This document shows, piece after piece, positions 17,605 to 25,265 of a DNA stretch of 39,886 nt. Source of the stretch: Polaromonas sp. AER18D-145 (lineage in GTDB: Bacteria > Pseudomonadota > Gammaproteobacteria > Burkholderiales > Burkholderiaceae_C). The position numbers and the translations under genes were made by a program. Under the pieces are notes generated by a model. The model did no database searches. It was not told the origin of the DNA and worked only from the letters and a program-made list of their open reading frames with translations. Location: positions 1 through 39,886 of the forward strand of contig NZ_NBZV01000045.1 in the NCBI RefSeq assembly GCF_002379095.1. The letters are read 5' to 3'. The first letter of the stretch is position 1, and each line of letters opens with the position of its first letter.

Positions 17605-18649
17605 GAGCAGCCTCCTTCTGGACTGGGTGGATACGCGTCCAGCCGAATTTCTCGGTCTCGCCGTGCTCTTGCAGCAGCTGCAGCAGGCGCTTGCGCATCA
17701 GCATGCCCGGCCGGTCGCTGGCCATGCTCTGCTCGTCGCGGCGGGCCACGTCTACCGGCGCGTCGGCGTCCACCGACTCCAGGATGACCTTGTCTTCCAG
17801 CACCACTTTGGTGTCCCATTCGTTGAGCAGCTCGGCCGGGCAGTCCGCTTCGCTGTCGTTGCGGTACAGCCACTGGATCAACTGCACGCGGTGGTCGTCG
17901 ATGGGCGTGGCGCAGGTGAAAATGGTGTGTTTGATGCCGCTGGGATAGACCAGGCCCAGCTTGCGCAGGAAGGGCATGTGCCACTGGTTGGAGAACTGGC
18001 GCTTCGTCGTCGGCTCGGTCGTGCCGGTGATGCGGTGCGACTGCGGCGGGTTGTTGATGCTGATGACCATGCTGGCCTCGAAGCCGTAGTCGGTTTCGTC
18101 CAGCGCGAATTGCTCCGGCTTGGGCTGGCCGCCCTGGCCGAAGGTGCCGGCGTGGACGAAGGCGAAGTGCGCCGAGTCGAAGGAGTTCTCCATCAGCCGC
18201 AGCGCGCCGGTGGCCCAGGCTTCGTCGAACTGGTGGATGCGGCGGTAGCCCAGCGCCTCTTCCTCGGCGTCCGGCAAGGGCAACAGCGGGTCGTCCAGCG
18301 CGACCCAGGCGTAGCCGAATTTTTCCTGGCAGTGGAAGGCAGGCACGCGCGCGCCGGCCGGGATCTGCAGGTCGGGCGCCTGCGGGATTTTCACGCAGGC
18401 GCCACTGCAGTCGTAGGTCCAGCCGTGGTAGCCGCAGACGATGTGGTCGCCCTCGACAAAACCCTTGGACAGTTTGGCGGTGCGGTGGCAGCAGCGGTCG
18501 CGCACGGCGGCGGGCGTGCCGTCGGACTTTTTCCATAGCACGATGTGTTCACCGAGCAGGGTGAAGGGCTGGGGGCCGGCGGCGAGTTTGTCCATCGGCA
18601 TGACGGCGTACCAGAAGCGCCGCAAGACCGGTTGTTGGGTGACGAGCAT
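17591..18649 (-). CDS. Rieske non-haem iron oxygenase, oxygenase subunit (copy B)
   Basis: This 352-residue paralogue of copy A is nearly identical through the Rieske domain (RCCHRTAKLSKG, C53/H55; VCGYHGW, C72/H75) and diverges more in the catalytic domain. The iron site is ENSFDSAHFAFVH (D158, H161, H166). Tandem related Rieske subunits occur where two positions of one molecule are attacked in turn, as NdmA and NdmB do on caffeine. Two such steps are a reasonable guess here. A hetero-oligomer is the alternative. It lies 13 bases after the binding-protein gene. Confidence 0.88.
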   Translation of the reverse strand: MLVTQQPVLRRFWYAVMPMDKLAAGPQPFTLLGEHIVLWKKSDGTPAAVRDRCCHRTAKLSKGFVEGDHIVCGYHGWTYDCSGACVKIPQAPDLQIPAGARVPAFHCQEKFGYAWVALDDPLLPLPDAEEEALGYRRIHQFDEAWATGALRLMENSFDSAHFAFVHAGTFGQGGQPKPEQFALDETDYGFEASMVISINNPPQSHRITGTTEPTTKRQFSNQWHMPFLRKLGLVYPSGIKHTIFTCATPIDDHRVQLIQWLYRNDSEADCPAELLNEWDTKVVLEDKVILESVDADAPVDVARRDEQSMASDRPGMLMRKRLLQLLQEHGETEKFGWTRIHPVQKEAAHADH

Positions 18650-18662
18650 GGCTGGTTGTCCC

Positions 18663-19637
18663 TTACTTCTTCAGGTCCTTGAGGAACTGCAGCGTGTAGG
18701 CCTGCTGCCAGTTCGGATTCGGCTTGAGCTGGCCGCTGGTGACCATCAGTTCGTAGGTCTGTTTCCAGCGCGCGTCGGTCATCACGCCGGCGCCCGCTTT
18801 GGCCGCATCGCCGCCGTCGAGGAACTTCATCTCCTTCATGGTCTTGACCGAGTAGGCGATCAGCTCGTCCTCCATTTTGGGGTTGTCCTGCTTGATCAGG
18901 GCGTTGCCCGGTGCCGGGTTGTCCAGGTAGCTTTTCCATCCTTCCAGCGTGGCCTTGACGAAACGCTGCACCAGCTCGGGCTTGTCCTTGACCATCTGCC
19001 GCGTCGTGACGATGGTGTTGCCGTAGGGCGGGTAGCCTTCATTGGCGAACAGGAAGAACTTGATTTTCTGGCCGGCCTTCTCGGCGAGGAAGGGCTCGGA
19101 GCCGGGGTAGCCTTGCTGCGCCACGTTCTTGTCGGCGAAAAAGGGGGCCATGCTGAAGCTGTAGGGACGGGTCTGGTCGTCCTTCAGGCCGTGCTTGATC
19201 TTCAGCCAGGGCCACCAGCTGGTGCGGCCGCTGGTGGCCAGCAGGATGGTCTTGCCCTTGAGGTCGGCCAGGCTGTTCACGTCAGGATGCGTGACCATGC
19301 CCTGCGGCTCCATCTGGAACACGGCCGCGACCGTGGTCAGGGGCACGCCATTCTCGATGGCCGACAGGGTCTGGAAGTCCTTGCCCATGATGAAGTCGGC
19401 CTGGCCGGCGGCGATGATCTGGATCGCGTTGACCTGCGGGCCGCCCATCTTGATGGTGACGTCGAGGCCGTATTTTTTGTAGATGCCGGTGGCAATCGCC
19501 TGGTAGTAGCCGCCGTGCTCGGCCTGCGCGTACCAGGAGGTGAGGAAGGTGACCTTGTCCTGCGCTTGGGCCAGGCTGGCCGTGGCGGCCAGCGCGAGCG
19601 CCGGCAACATCTTGCGAACGAGTGTGGGGAATGACAT
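18663..19637 (-). CDS. NMT1/THI5-like ABC substrate-binding protein (second copy)
   Basis: This is a 324-residue periplasmic binding protein. A signal peptide (MSFPTLVRKMLPALALAATASLAQA) precedes the mature start QDKVTFLTSWYAQAEHGG. The WYAQAEHGGYYQA and GIYKKYGLDVTIKMGGP segments are typical of the NMT1/THI5 superfamily, whose members bind pyrimidines such as thiamine precursors, or sulfonates and nitrate. It resembles the other binding protein of the cluster (23332-24321) closely but has no permease or ATPase of its own, so the two probably share one transporter. The ATG at 19637 follows GGAG; the longer frame lacks a signal peptide at its start. A 152-base gap separates it from the RidA-like gene and may hold an internal promoter. 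Confidence 0.85.
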   Translation of the reverse strand: MSFPTLVRKMLPALALAATASLAQAQDKVTFLTSWYAQAEHGGYYQAIATGIYKKYGLDVTIKMGGPQVNAIQIIAAGQADFIMGKDFQTLSAIENGVPLTTVAAVFQMEPQGMVTHPDVNSLADLKGKTILLATSGRTSWWPWLKIKHGLKDDQTRPYSFSMAPFFADKNVAQQGYPGSEPFLAEKAGQKIKFFLFANEGYPPYGNTIVTTRQMVKDKPELVQRFVKATLEGWKSYLDNPAPGNALIKQDNPKMEDELIAYSVKTMKEMKFLDGGDAAKAGAGVMTDARWKQTYELMVTSGQLKPNPNWQQAYTLQFLKDLKK

Positions 19638-19789
19638 TGAGGTTTCTCCGGTTATGTTGATCAACACAAAGCGCCACCATGGCGCACGTCGGGAGGGTTC
19701 CCGCCGCCAGAGCAATGACCCGCGGTACCTGGACCGTTGCCTGCTTCTACTCTGAAAATCAAGACGCAAATTTCATGCCGCGCCAGGGC

Positions 19790-20257
19790 TTATCGGGGCA
19801 AATAAATCGTGGCCTCCACCTCAATCAGCGCGCCGTCGCCGGGCATGAAACGCGACACCTCGACCACCGTGCTGGCCGGCGGCTCGCCGGGGTAAAACAG
19901 GCCGCGCACGCGGTTGTAAAAGGGGTAGTGGCGCAGGTCGCGGAAGTACTGCACCAGCTTGACCACGTCGGCCATGCTGCCGCCGTGTTCGACGGCCAGC
20001 TGGCGTATGCGTTCGAGCACGAACCAGCTCTGCGCGACAGCCGGGGCTTCATAGATGTCCACCGTCATCTGGCCGGTGACATAACCCAGGCTGCGCAGGG
20101 CTTGCACAGCCTCGGGCGGCAAGTCGTCATAAGCCTGCACCACGGCCTGGCGCGCCGGATCGACCGCAACCACGCCGCTGACAAAAACGAAATCGCCGGC
20201 GCGCCGCGCGGCCGCGTAGTTGGCCATGGGCCGGCCCATGCCCGCGCCCGGGCTCAT
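19790..20257 (-). CDS. RidA/YjgF/UK114 family protein
   Basis: This 155-residue protein is of the Rid family: GDFVFVSGVVAVDP near the N-terminus, and FYPGEPPASTVVEVSRFMPGDGALIEVEATIYLPR at the end (shown as overlapping parts of the family C-terminus). Archetypal RidA deaminates reactive enamines or imines and needs the Arg of its PARS motif. Aligned with E. coli RidA (recalled), that position is Ser here (PAST), so classical imine deaminase activity is doubtful. RutC of pyrimidine degradation also belongs to this family. The start overlaps the FAD oxidase stop (ATGA). Confidence 0.82.
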   Translation of the reverse strand: MSPGAGMGRPMANYAAARRAGDFVFVSGVVAVDPARQAVVQAYDDLPPEAVQALRSLGYVTGQMTVDIYEAPAVAQSWFVLERIRQLAVEHGGSMADVVKLVQYFRDLRHYPFYNRVRGLFYPGEPPASTVVEVSRFMPGDGALIEVEATIYLPR

Positions 20258-21609
20258 GCGTCCATCCAGGCGCGCACCTTGCCGGGGTTGAGCAGGTTCA
20301 AGGGGTCGAAACGGCGCTTGATGTCGAGCACGGCGGGCGACAGCTCGCCACCGGCCTTGCCGTCTTCGACGATGAACACATGCGGGTCGTTGATGCGCAC
20401 GCCGTTGTCGCGGTGGATCTGCATGATTTCCTGCAGGCGCTCCTCGGTCGTGAACTTCACGAGCTGCAGCGCCGTGCAGGTCAGCAGGCCGTCCATGTTG
20501 CGTATGAATTCGGTGTGCATCAGCACCTCGCCGCCCAATAACTTTTCCATGCGTTTGACCTGCTCGACATGCTGGCCCGCGACAAAGGCGCTTTGCAAAT
20601 AGGTGATGCCCTTGTCCACCTTCAGCGCATTGAGCGTGGTGTGGTTCCAGGTGTATTCCAGCAGCGTGCGGTTGCTGGCGGCAATTTCTTCGGCCGTCTT
20701 GCGGTAGGTGACCGTTCCCTGGTACTGGGCCACCAGTTCCAGCAGCGGCACCTCGCTGCTGGATGCGGCGGCCACGATCACGGCGTGGCAACCAGCCGGC
20801 AGGTAGTTGGCCAGCTGCTTCATGTAGTCCGGAATGGGCGCGGCCAGCAGGCAGACTTCCTTCTTGACGATGCCAGGCGCGCGTGCGACGGCGTCGCCGA
20901 ACTCCAGCGCCTCGTCGAAACTGCCGAAGGTGACGATGTTCTCCATCCAGTCGTGCACCGGCGCCAGTCCGACCTCGACTTCCAGCACCAGGCCGTTGGT
21001 GCCCCACATGTGGTGCATCAGCAGCGCTTCGGGGCCGCACAGCTCGATGAACTGCGGCTCCTCCTCGATGGTGATGGCGCGCACGCCCAGGATGTTGCCG
21101 CGCGCGGCGAGCGGTCCGTAGTTGATGGAGCCGACGCCGCCGAAGCCGCCGCCGAACAGTCCGCCCAGCGTGGCGCTGCGGAAGGTGGAGGGGATGCAGC
21201 GCAACTCCTGGCCATGCGGTTTGGCGGCCTTGTCGAAATCGCCGAGGCGTATGCCGGCCTGGGCGCGGCCCGTGCCGCCGCGCACCCAGAGAAAGGCGTT
21301 GTAGCCGCTCATGTCCAGCACCACGCCGCCCTGCAGCGGCACGGCCTGGCCATAGTTGCCGGTGCCGCTGCCACGCACGGTGATGGGTACACGCAGGCGA
21401 GCGCACAGGCTGACCAGGCGGCGGATTTCGTCCTCGTTGCGCGGGCGCACCACGGCGGCGGCGCGTTTGCCTTCGAGCTGGCGCTTGAGCACCGGGCTGA
21501 ACCAGGAGAAGTCCTGGGACAGGCGCGTGATGCGGCCTTCGTCGGTGACCCAGTCCAGGTCGGCGAGTTCGGCGTGGAGTTGTTCGATGGGATGGGCGGG
21601 AGCGTTCAC
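20254..21609 (-). CDS. FAD-linked oxidase, PCMH/vanillyl-alcohol oxidase type
   Basis: This is a 451-residue flavoprotein. The FAD-binding PCMH domain shows AAAVVRPRNEDEIRRLVSLC, VPITVRGSGTGNYGQAVPL and GGLFGGGFGGVGSINYG (residues about 55-190). The C-terminal DIKRRFDPLNLLNPGKV is typical of GlcD-like dehydrogenases. Such enzymes oxidise hydroxy-acids, alcohols or amines. The specific substrate is unknown. I took the GTG at 21609 (VNAPAHPIEQLH) because the frame above it runs through the dispersed repeat. It overlaps the RidA-like gene by four bases, and 89 bases separate it from the permease gene before it. Confidence 0.82.
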   Translation of the reverse strand: MNAPAHPIEQLHAELADLDWVTDEGRITRLSQDFSWFSPVLKRQLEGKRAAAVVRPRNEDEIRRLVSLCARLRVPITVRGSGTGNYGQAVPLQGGVVLDMSGYNAFLWVRGGTGRAQAGIRLGDFDKAAKPHGQELRCIPSTFRSATLGGLFGGGFGGVGSINYGPLAARGNILGVRAITIEEEPQFIELCGPEALLMHHMWGTNGLVLEVEVGLAPVHDWMENIVTFGSFDEALEFGDAVARAPGIVKKEVCLLAAPIPDYMKQLANYLPAGCHAVIVAAASSSEVPLLELVAQYQGTVTYRKTAEEIAASNRTLLEYTWNHTTLNALKVDKGITYLQSAFVAGQHVEQVKRMEKLLGGEVLMHTEFIRNMDGLLTCTALQLVKFTTEERLQEIMQIHRDNGVRINDPHVFIVEDGKAGGELSPAVLDIKRRFDPLNLLNPGKVRAWMDA

Positions 21610-21626
21610 CGTGGGTCTTTCAAGTG

Positions 21627-21683
21627 TTTTTGGCCTCTGGCCCAGATGGGACGGGCGCAAGCAGCTATTAAAAATGTAGCGTC
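21627..21683 (+). repeat. Dispersed 55-nt two-hairpin repeat, copy D
   Basis: TTTTTGGCCTCTGGCCC, then GGGACGGGCGCAAGCAGC, TATTAAAAATGTAGC: one of the two best matches to the family. It sits inside the catabolic operon, between the permease stop and the FAD-oxidase start. Confidence 0.7.
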
Positions 21684-21698
21684 TGGTAGATGCCGGCC

Positions 21699-22502
21699 TC
21701 AGTCGCGCGAGAGTTCACTGGCGTGCCAGGAGCCCAGCGCCAGCTTGGTCAGCCAGGCCATCAGCGCGAACAGGCCCACGCCCGCCAGCGAGATCAGCAG
21801 CAGCGCGGCAAACATGCGCGGGATGTTGAGCTGGTAGCCGGCCATCAGGATCTGGTAGGCCAGGCCGGTGGCCGCGCCGCCGGTGCCGGCCACGAATTCT
21901 GCGACCACTGCGCCAATCAGGGCCAGGCCGCTGGAGATGCGCAGGCCGCCGAAGAAGTAGGGCAGGGCGCTCGGAATGCGCAGCCGCACCAGGGTCTGCA
22001 GGCGGCTGGCGCGGTTCATCGCGAAGTAGCTCTGCAGGTCGGGGTCGATGCTGCGCAGGCCCAGCGTGGTGTTGGAGATGATGGGAAACAGCGCGACCAG
22101 CGAGGCACACATCACCAGCGAAGCGGTTGGATCCTTGACCCAGATGATGATCAGCGGCGCCACCGCCACGATGGGTGTGACCTGCAGCAGCACGGCGTAG
22201 GGAAACAAAGCGGTTTCGATCTTGCGGCTTTGCACGAACAGAAACGAGATCAGCACACCGACCACGGTGGCCGCGACGAAGGAGAGCAGCGTGATTTTCA
22301 GCGTCACCAGCAGCGAGCCGCCCAGCGACTGCCAGTCGGTCACCAGCGTCTGGAACATCAGCAGCGGCGAAGGCACCAGGTAGGGCGGCAGCTTGAAGCC
22401 GGTGACCAGCGCCTGCCAGCTGCCCAGCAGCACGATGGCGACCAGTGCGGGATAGAGAATGCGCTGCACGCGCGGCGAAGCAAAGGCGGCGACACGGGTC
22501 AT
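21699..22502 (-). CDS. ABC transporter permease (SsuC/TauC/ThiX type)
   Basis: This is a 267-residue inner-membrane permease of the BPD_transp_1 family with about six hydrophobic segments. The EAA-like loop is NRASRLQTLVRLRIPSALPYFFGGLRISSGLALIGAVVAE. It is the membrane channel for uptake of the cluster's substrate with the ATPase encoded just before it (ATGA overlap) and the NMT1-like binding proteins. Related transporters carry sulfonates, nitrate or pyrimidine thiamine precursors. Confidence 0.88.
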   Translation of the reverse strand: MTRVAAFASPRVQRILYPALVAIVLLGSWQALVTGFKLPPYLVPSPLLMFQTLVTDWQSLGGSLLVTLKITLLSFVAATVVGVLISFLFVQSRKIETALFPYAVLLQVTPIVAVAPLIIIWVKDPTASLVMCASLVALFPIISNTTLGLRSIDPDLQSYFAMNRASRLQTLVRLRIPSALPYFFGGLRISSGLALIGAVVAEFVAGTGGAATGLAYQILMAGYQLNIPRMFAALLLISLAGVGLFALMAWLTKLALGSWHASELSRD

Positions 22503-23332
22503 GCGCGGTTCTCCTCATCGGTGTCGTGGCTGGCGCGCAGCAGGCTGTCCTGCAGGCGCTTGGCATAGGCCGCAAAACGCGGCGTGACCATGAAGTCGTG
22601 GCTGCGCGGGTAAGGCTCGTCGATCAGCACCTCTTCGGTGATGCGGCCGGGCCGTGCGGCCATCATCACCACGCGTGTCGAGAGAAAGACCGCCTCGTGG
22701 ATGGAATGGGTCACGAAAATCACCGTGAGCTTTTTCTCGCGCCACAGCGCCAGCAGGTCGGCGTCAAGCTTGTGGCGGGTGATCTCGTCGAGCGCGCCAA
22801 AGGGCTCGTCCATCAGCAGCAGGTTGGGCTGAACCACCAGGCTGCGCGCGATCGACACGCGCATCTGCATGCCGCCCGAGAGGTTGCGCGGCAATGCGCT
22901 GGCAAATTTGGCGAGGCCAACCAGCGCCAGCGCGTCCATGACACGCGTTTCGGCCTCGGCCCGCGCGACACCGGCCAGGTCCAGCGGCAACCGCACATTA
23001 GTGGCCACGCTGGCCCAGGGCATCAGCGTGGGGGACTGGAACACAAAGGCCAGCTTGCGCTGCGATTCTTCCAGCGCCGCCACCGGCTTGCGCCAGAGCA
23101 GCAGTCGGCCGTCGGTGGGATCCAGCAAGCCGGCGATCATCTTGAGCAGCGTGCTTTTGCCGCAGCCCGAAGGCCCCAGCAGGGTGACGAACTCGCCCTC
23201 CTGCACCGTGAGCTCCACCGGCTGCAGGGCGACCGTCCCGTTCGGGTAGGTCTTGTGCGCCGACAACACCTCGACGGCCGGCGCTGCGCTGCCCTGCAGG
23301 GCGCCGGCCAGGACAGCGGGTGGTTCGCGCAT
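22499..23332 (-). CDS. ABC transporter ATP-binding protein (SsuB/TauB/ThiZ type)
   Basis: This is a 277-residue ATPase. Walker A is GPSGCGKST (residues 53-61), the Q-loop is FVFQSPTLMPW, the signature is NLSGGMQMRVSIARSL, Walker B is LLLMDEPFGALDE and the switch His is in VTHSIHEAVFLS. It energises the adjacent permease. The ATG at 23332 shares its A with the stop of the upstream binding-protein gene (TGATG); a TTG one codon earlier is the alternative. The operon order binding protein, ATPase, permease, with 1- and 4-base overlaps, supports one importer. Confidence 0.9.
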   Translation of the reverse strand: MREPPAVLAGALQGSAAPAVEVLSAHKTYPNGTVALQPVELTVQEGEFVTLLGPSGCGKSTLLKMIAGLLDPTDGRLLLWRKPVAALEESQRKLAFVFQSPTLMPWASVATNVRLPLDLAGVARAEAETRVMDALALVGLAKFASALPRNLSGGMQMRVSIARSLVVQPNLLLMDEPFGALDEITRHKLDADLLALWREKKLTVIFVTHSIHEAVFLSTRVVMMAARPGRITEEVLIDEPYPRSHDFMVTPRFAAYAKRLQDSLLRASHDTDEENRA

Positions 23333-24321
23333 CAAGGCATCACCTTCAGGTCCTTGATGTAGTCGAAGTTGTAGGCCTGGGTCGGCCCGAGCTTGCCGGC
23401 ATCCACCAGCTTGTTTTCCAGCAGGAAGGCGTGGTTCTTCCGGACGCGGTCAATGTCCATGCTGCCGATGCCGTTTTTGCCAGCGCCGCCGCCGGTCACA
23501 ATGCCCATTTCCTTGAGCTTGGCCACGCTGTAGGCCAGCTGCTCGTCGCTCATGTTGGGGTTGTCCTTCTTGATCAGCACGTTGCCCGGCGCCGGGTCGG
23601 CCAAGTAGCTCTTCCAGCCTTCCATGGTTCCCCGGACGAAGGCGGCGGCCGCCTTGCTGCGGTTTTTCACCGTGTCGTCCATGCAGGAAATCGTGGTGGC
23701 GTAGGTGGGCCAGCCGTGGTCGGCAAAGAGGAAGGTTTTGGCCTTGACGCCCGCCTTCTGGATGGCGAAGGGCTCGGAGGTCAGGTAGCCCTGCTGCACC
23801 GTGTTTTTATCGGCCACAAACGGCTGGATGTTGAAGGTGTAAGGACGCGTCTGCGAATCCTGGAAACCGTACTTGCCCTTGAGCCAGAGCCAGTAGCCGC
23901 GCTGGGCCGAGGGCGCGATCAGGATGGTTTTTCCCTTCATGTCCTCGAAGCTTTTGACGTCTTCATGGGCAATCAGCACCTGCGGGTCTTTCTGGAACAC
24001 CGCCGCCAGCGTGACGATGGGCAGTCCGCCGCTGCGCGCGATCATCATCTGCAGGTCGCTCGAACCCATGATGCAGTCGGTCTGGCCGGCGGCCATCAGC
24101 TGCATGATGTTGACCTGCGGGCCGCCCATCTTGATGGTGACGTCCAGGCCGTATTTTTTGTAGATGCCGGTGGCCACCGCCTGGTAGAAGCCGCCGTGCT
24201 CGGCCTGCGCATACCAGTTCGTCATGTAGGTGAATTTTTCCTGGGCCTGCGCTTGGGCGCCGGCCGCCAGGGCCATGCCGAGCGAGGCGGCGAGCAGGGT
24301 GCGCGTGACAGAAGTTTTCAT
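23332..24321 (-). CDS. NMT1/THI5-like ABC substrate-binding protein (first copy)
   Basis: This is a 329-residue periplasmic binding protein. It has a signal peptide MKTSVTRTLLAASLGMALAA with an AQA cleavage region, then EKFTYMTNWYAQAEHGGFYQA and GIYKKYGLDVTIKMGGP. The rest follows the NMT1/THI5 fold. It is directly joined to the ATPase and permease genes, so it is the primary receptor of this importer. The NMT1/THI5 fold, the RutR-like regulator and the two deaminase-like amidohydrolases all favour an N-heterocyclic ligand, though this is inference. An 89-base gap follows the creatininase-like gene. Confidence 0.88.
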   Translation of the reverse strand: MKTSVTRTLLAASLGMALAAGAQAQAQEKFTYMTNWYAQAEHGGFYQAVATGIYKKYGLDVTIKMGGPQVNIMQLMAAGQTDCIMGSSDLQMMIARSGGLPIVTLAAVFQKDPQVLIAHEDVKSFEDMKGKTILIAPSAQRGYWLWLKGKYGFQDSQTRPYTFNIQPFVADKNTVQQGYLTSEPFAIQKAGVKAKTFLFADHGWPTYATTISCMDDTVKNRSKAAAAFVRGTMEGWKSYLADPAPGNVLIKKDNPNMSDEQLAYSVAKLKEMGIVTGGGAGKNGIGSMDIDRVRKNHAFLLENKLVDAGKLGPTQAYNFDYIKDLKVMP

Positions 24322-24410
24322 GGTGGCCTTTCGAAGAACGGTTGAAGGTTGAACAGCGGAAGTGAAATCGTGGAAGGGTCAATGCAAGTTGTGCGCCTGG
24401 TGCCGGCGTG

Positions 24411-25265
24411 TCAGAGCGTTTGCTGGATATGCCCCTGCTGGTGGCCGTAGCCCCAGGACGGGACGTCGCGCACCACCCACTGCATGTGGAACAAGTCGGT
24501 GATGGCTTCCACCCAGCTGGCCGACAAGGTGTCGAGAATGTCTTCGCCCTGCTCGCGGGTGGCGGACAGTGGATCGCCGATCACGCCGCTGGGGCCGAAG
24601 TCGCGTGCCGTCCAGGCACAGGCTGGCCGGCCATCGCCGGACAGGATCTTTGAAGGAAAGGGCGGCGGAAAATTGGCGACCGCGCGCTCCATGTGCACGG
24701 TGTCGGGCGCCAGCGCCAGCATCAGTGCGGTTTCCGAATGCCCGGCATGCATGGCCAGCTTGCGTTCCTGCTCGGAGATGTATTTGCCCGACGAATTGGG
24801 CAGGCGCGACACATGGTAGGGCACGATGACGAAGTCGCCGTGGCGCAGGCGCAGTTCGCGCGCCGCCATCTCCAGCACCTGCGGCTGGCCGCCGTGGCCG
24901 TTGGCCAGCAGCAGCTTGCGAAAGCCGGCTCGGTACACCGACTCGCCGATTTCGGTGATGGTCGCCAGCAGCGTCGGACCGGTCAGCGTCATGGTGCCGG
25001 GAAAATGCAGGTGCTCGTCGGACTTGCCGTAGGTGATGGGCGCCAGGCCGAAGGCGCGCACGTCGGACGGCAGGCGCTCCAGCGCCTTGCCCAGCACACC
25101 CGAAGAAATCACGCTGTCGACCGAGCAGGGCAGGTGCGGGCCGTGCTGCTCGATGGCGCCCACGGGCAACACGATGACCGTGTTCTCGCGGTCCGGCAGC
25201 GCGCTGATTTCGGTCCAGCTCAGGTAGGGCAGGAAACGGTGGGACGGGATATAGCCGTGAATCAT
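24411..25265 (-). CDS. Creatininase family amidohydrolase
   Basis: This 284-residue metal-dependent hydrolase is of the creatininase/ArfB/MftE family, which opens cyclic amides or removes formyl groups. Metal-site motifs are VGAIEQHGPHLPCSVD (E39, H41, D50), LANGHGGQPQV, and the Glu in HAGHSETALML. True creatininase cannot be assumed; members work on creatinine, formylaminopyrimidines and other ureido compounds. The ATG at 25265 overlaps the stop of the cytosine-deaminase-like gene (ATGA). A ring-opening or deformylating step after deamination would fit the cluster. Confidence 0.86.
   Translation of the reverse strand: MIHGYIPSHRFLPYLSWTEISALPDRENTVIVLPVGAIEQHGPHLPCSVDSVISSGVLGKALERLPSDVRAFGLAPITYGKSDEHLHFPGTMTLTGPTLLATITEIGESVYRAGFRKLLLANGHGGQPQVLEMAARELRLRHGDFVIVPYHVSRLPNSSGKYISEQERKLAMHAGHSETALMLALAPDTVHMERAVANFPPPFPSKILSGDGRPACAWTARDFGPSGVIGDPLSATREQGEDILDTLSASWVEAITDLFHMQWVVRDVPSWGYGHQQGHIQQTL

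Noticed and set aside
16546..19634. Long plus-strand frames opposite the Rieske and binding-protein genes
   Set aside because: They are mirror frames of strongly supported minus-strand genes, with no start signals and no recognisable domain.
24411..25265. Calling the hydrolase a true creatininase
   Set aside because: The metal-site motifs define only the broad family, and creatinase or other creatinine-pathway genes are absent from the cluster.
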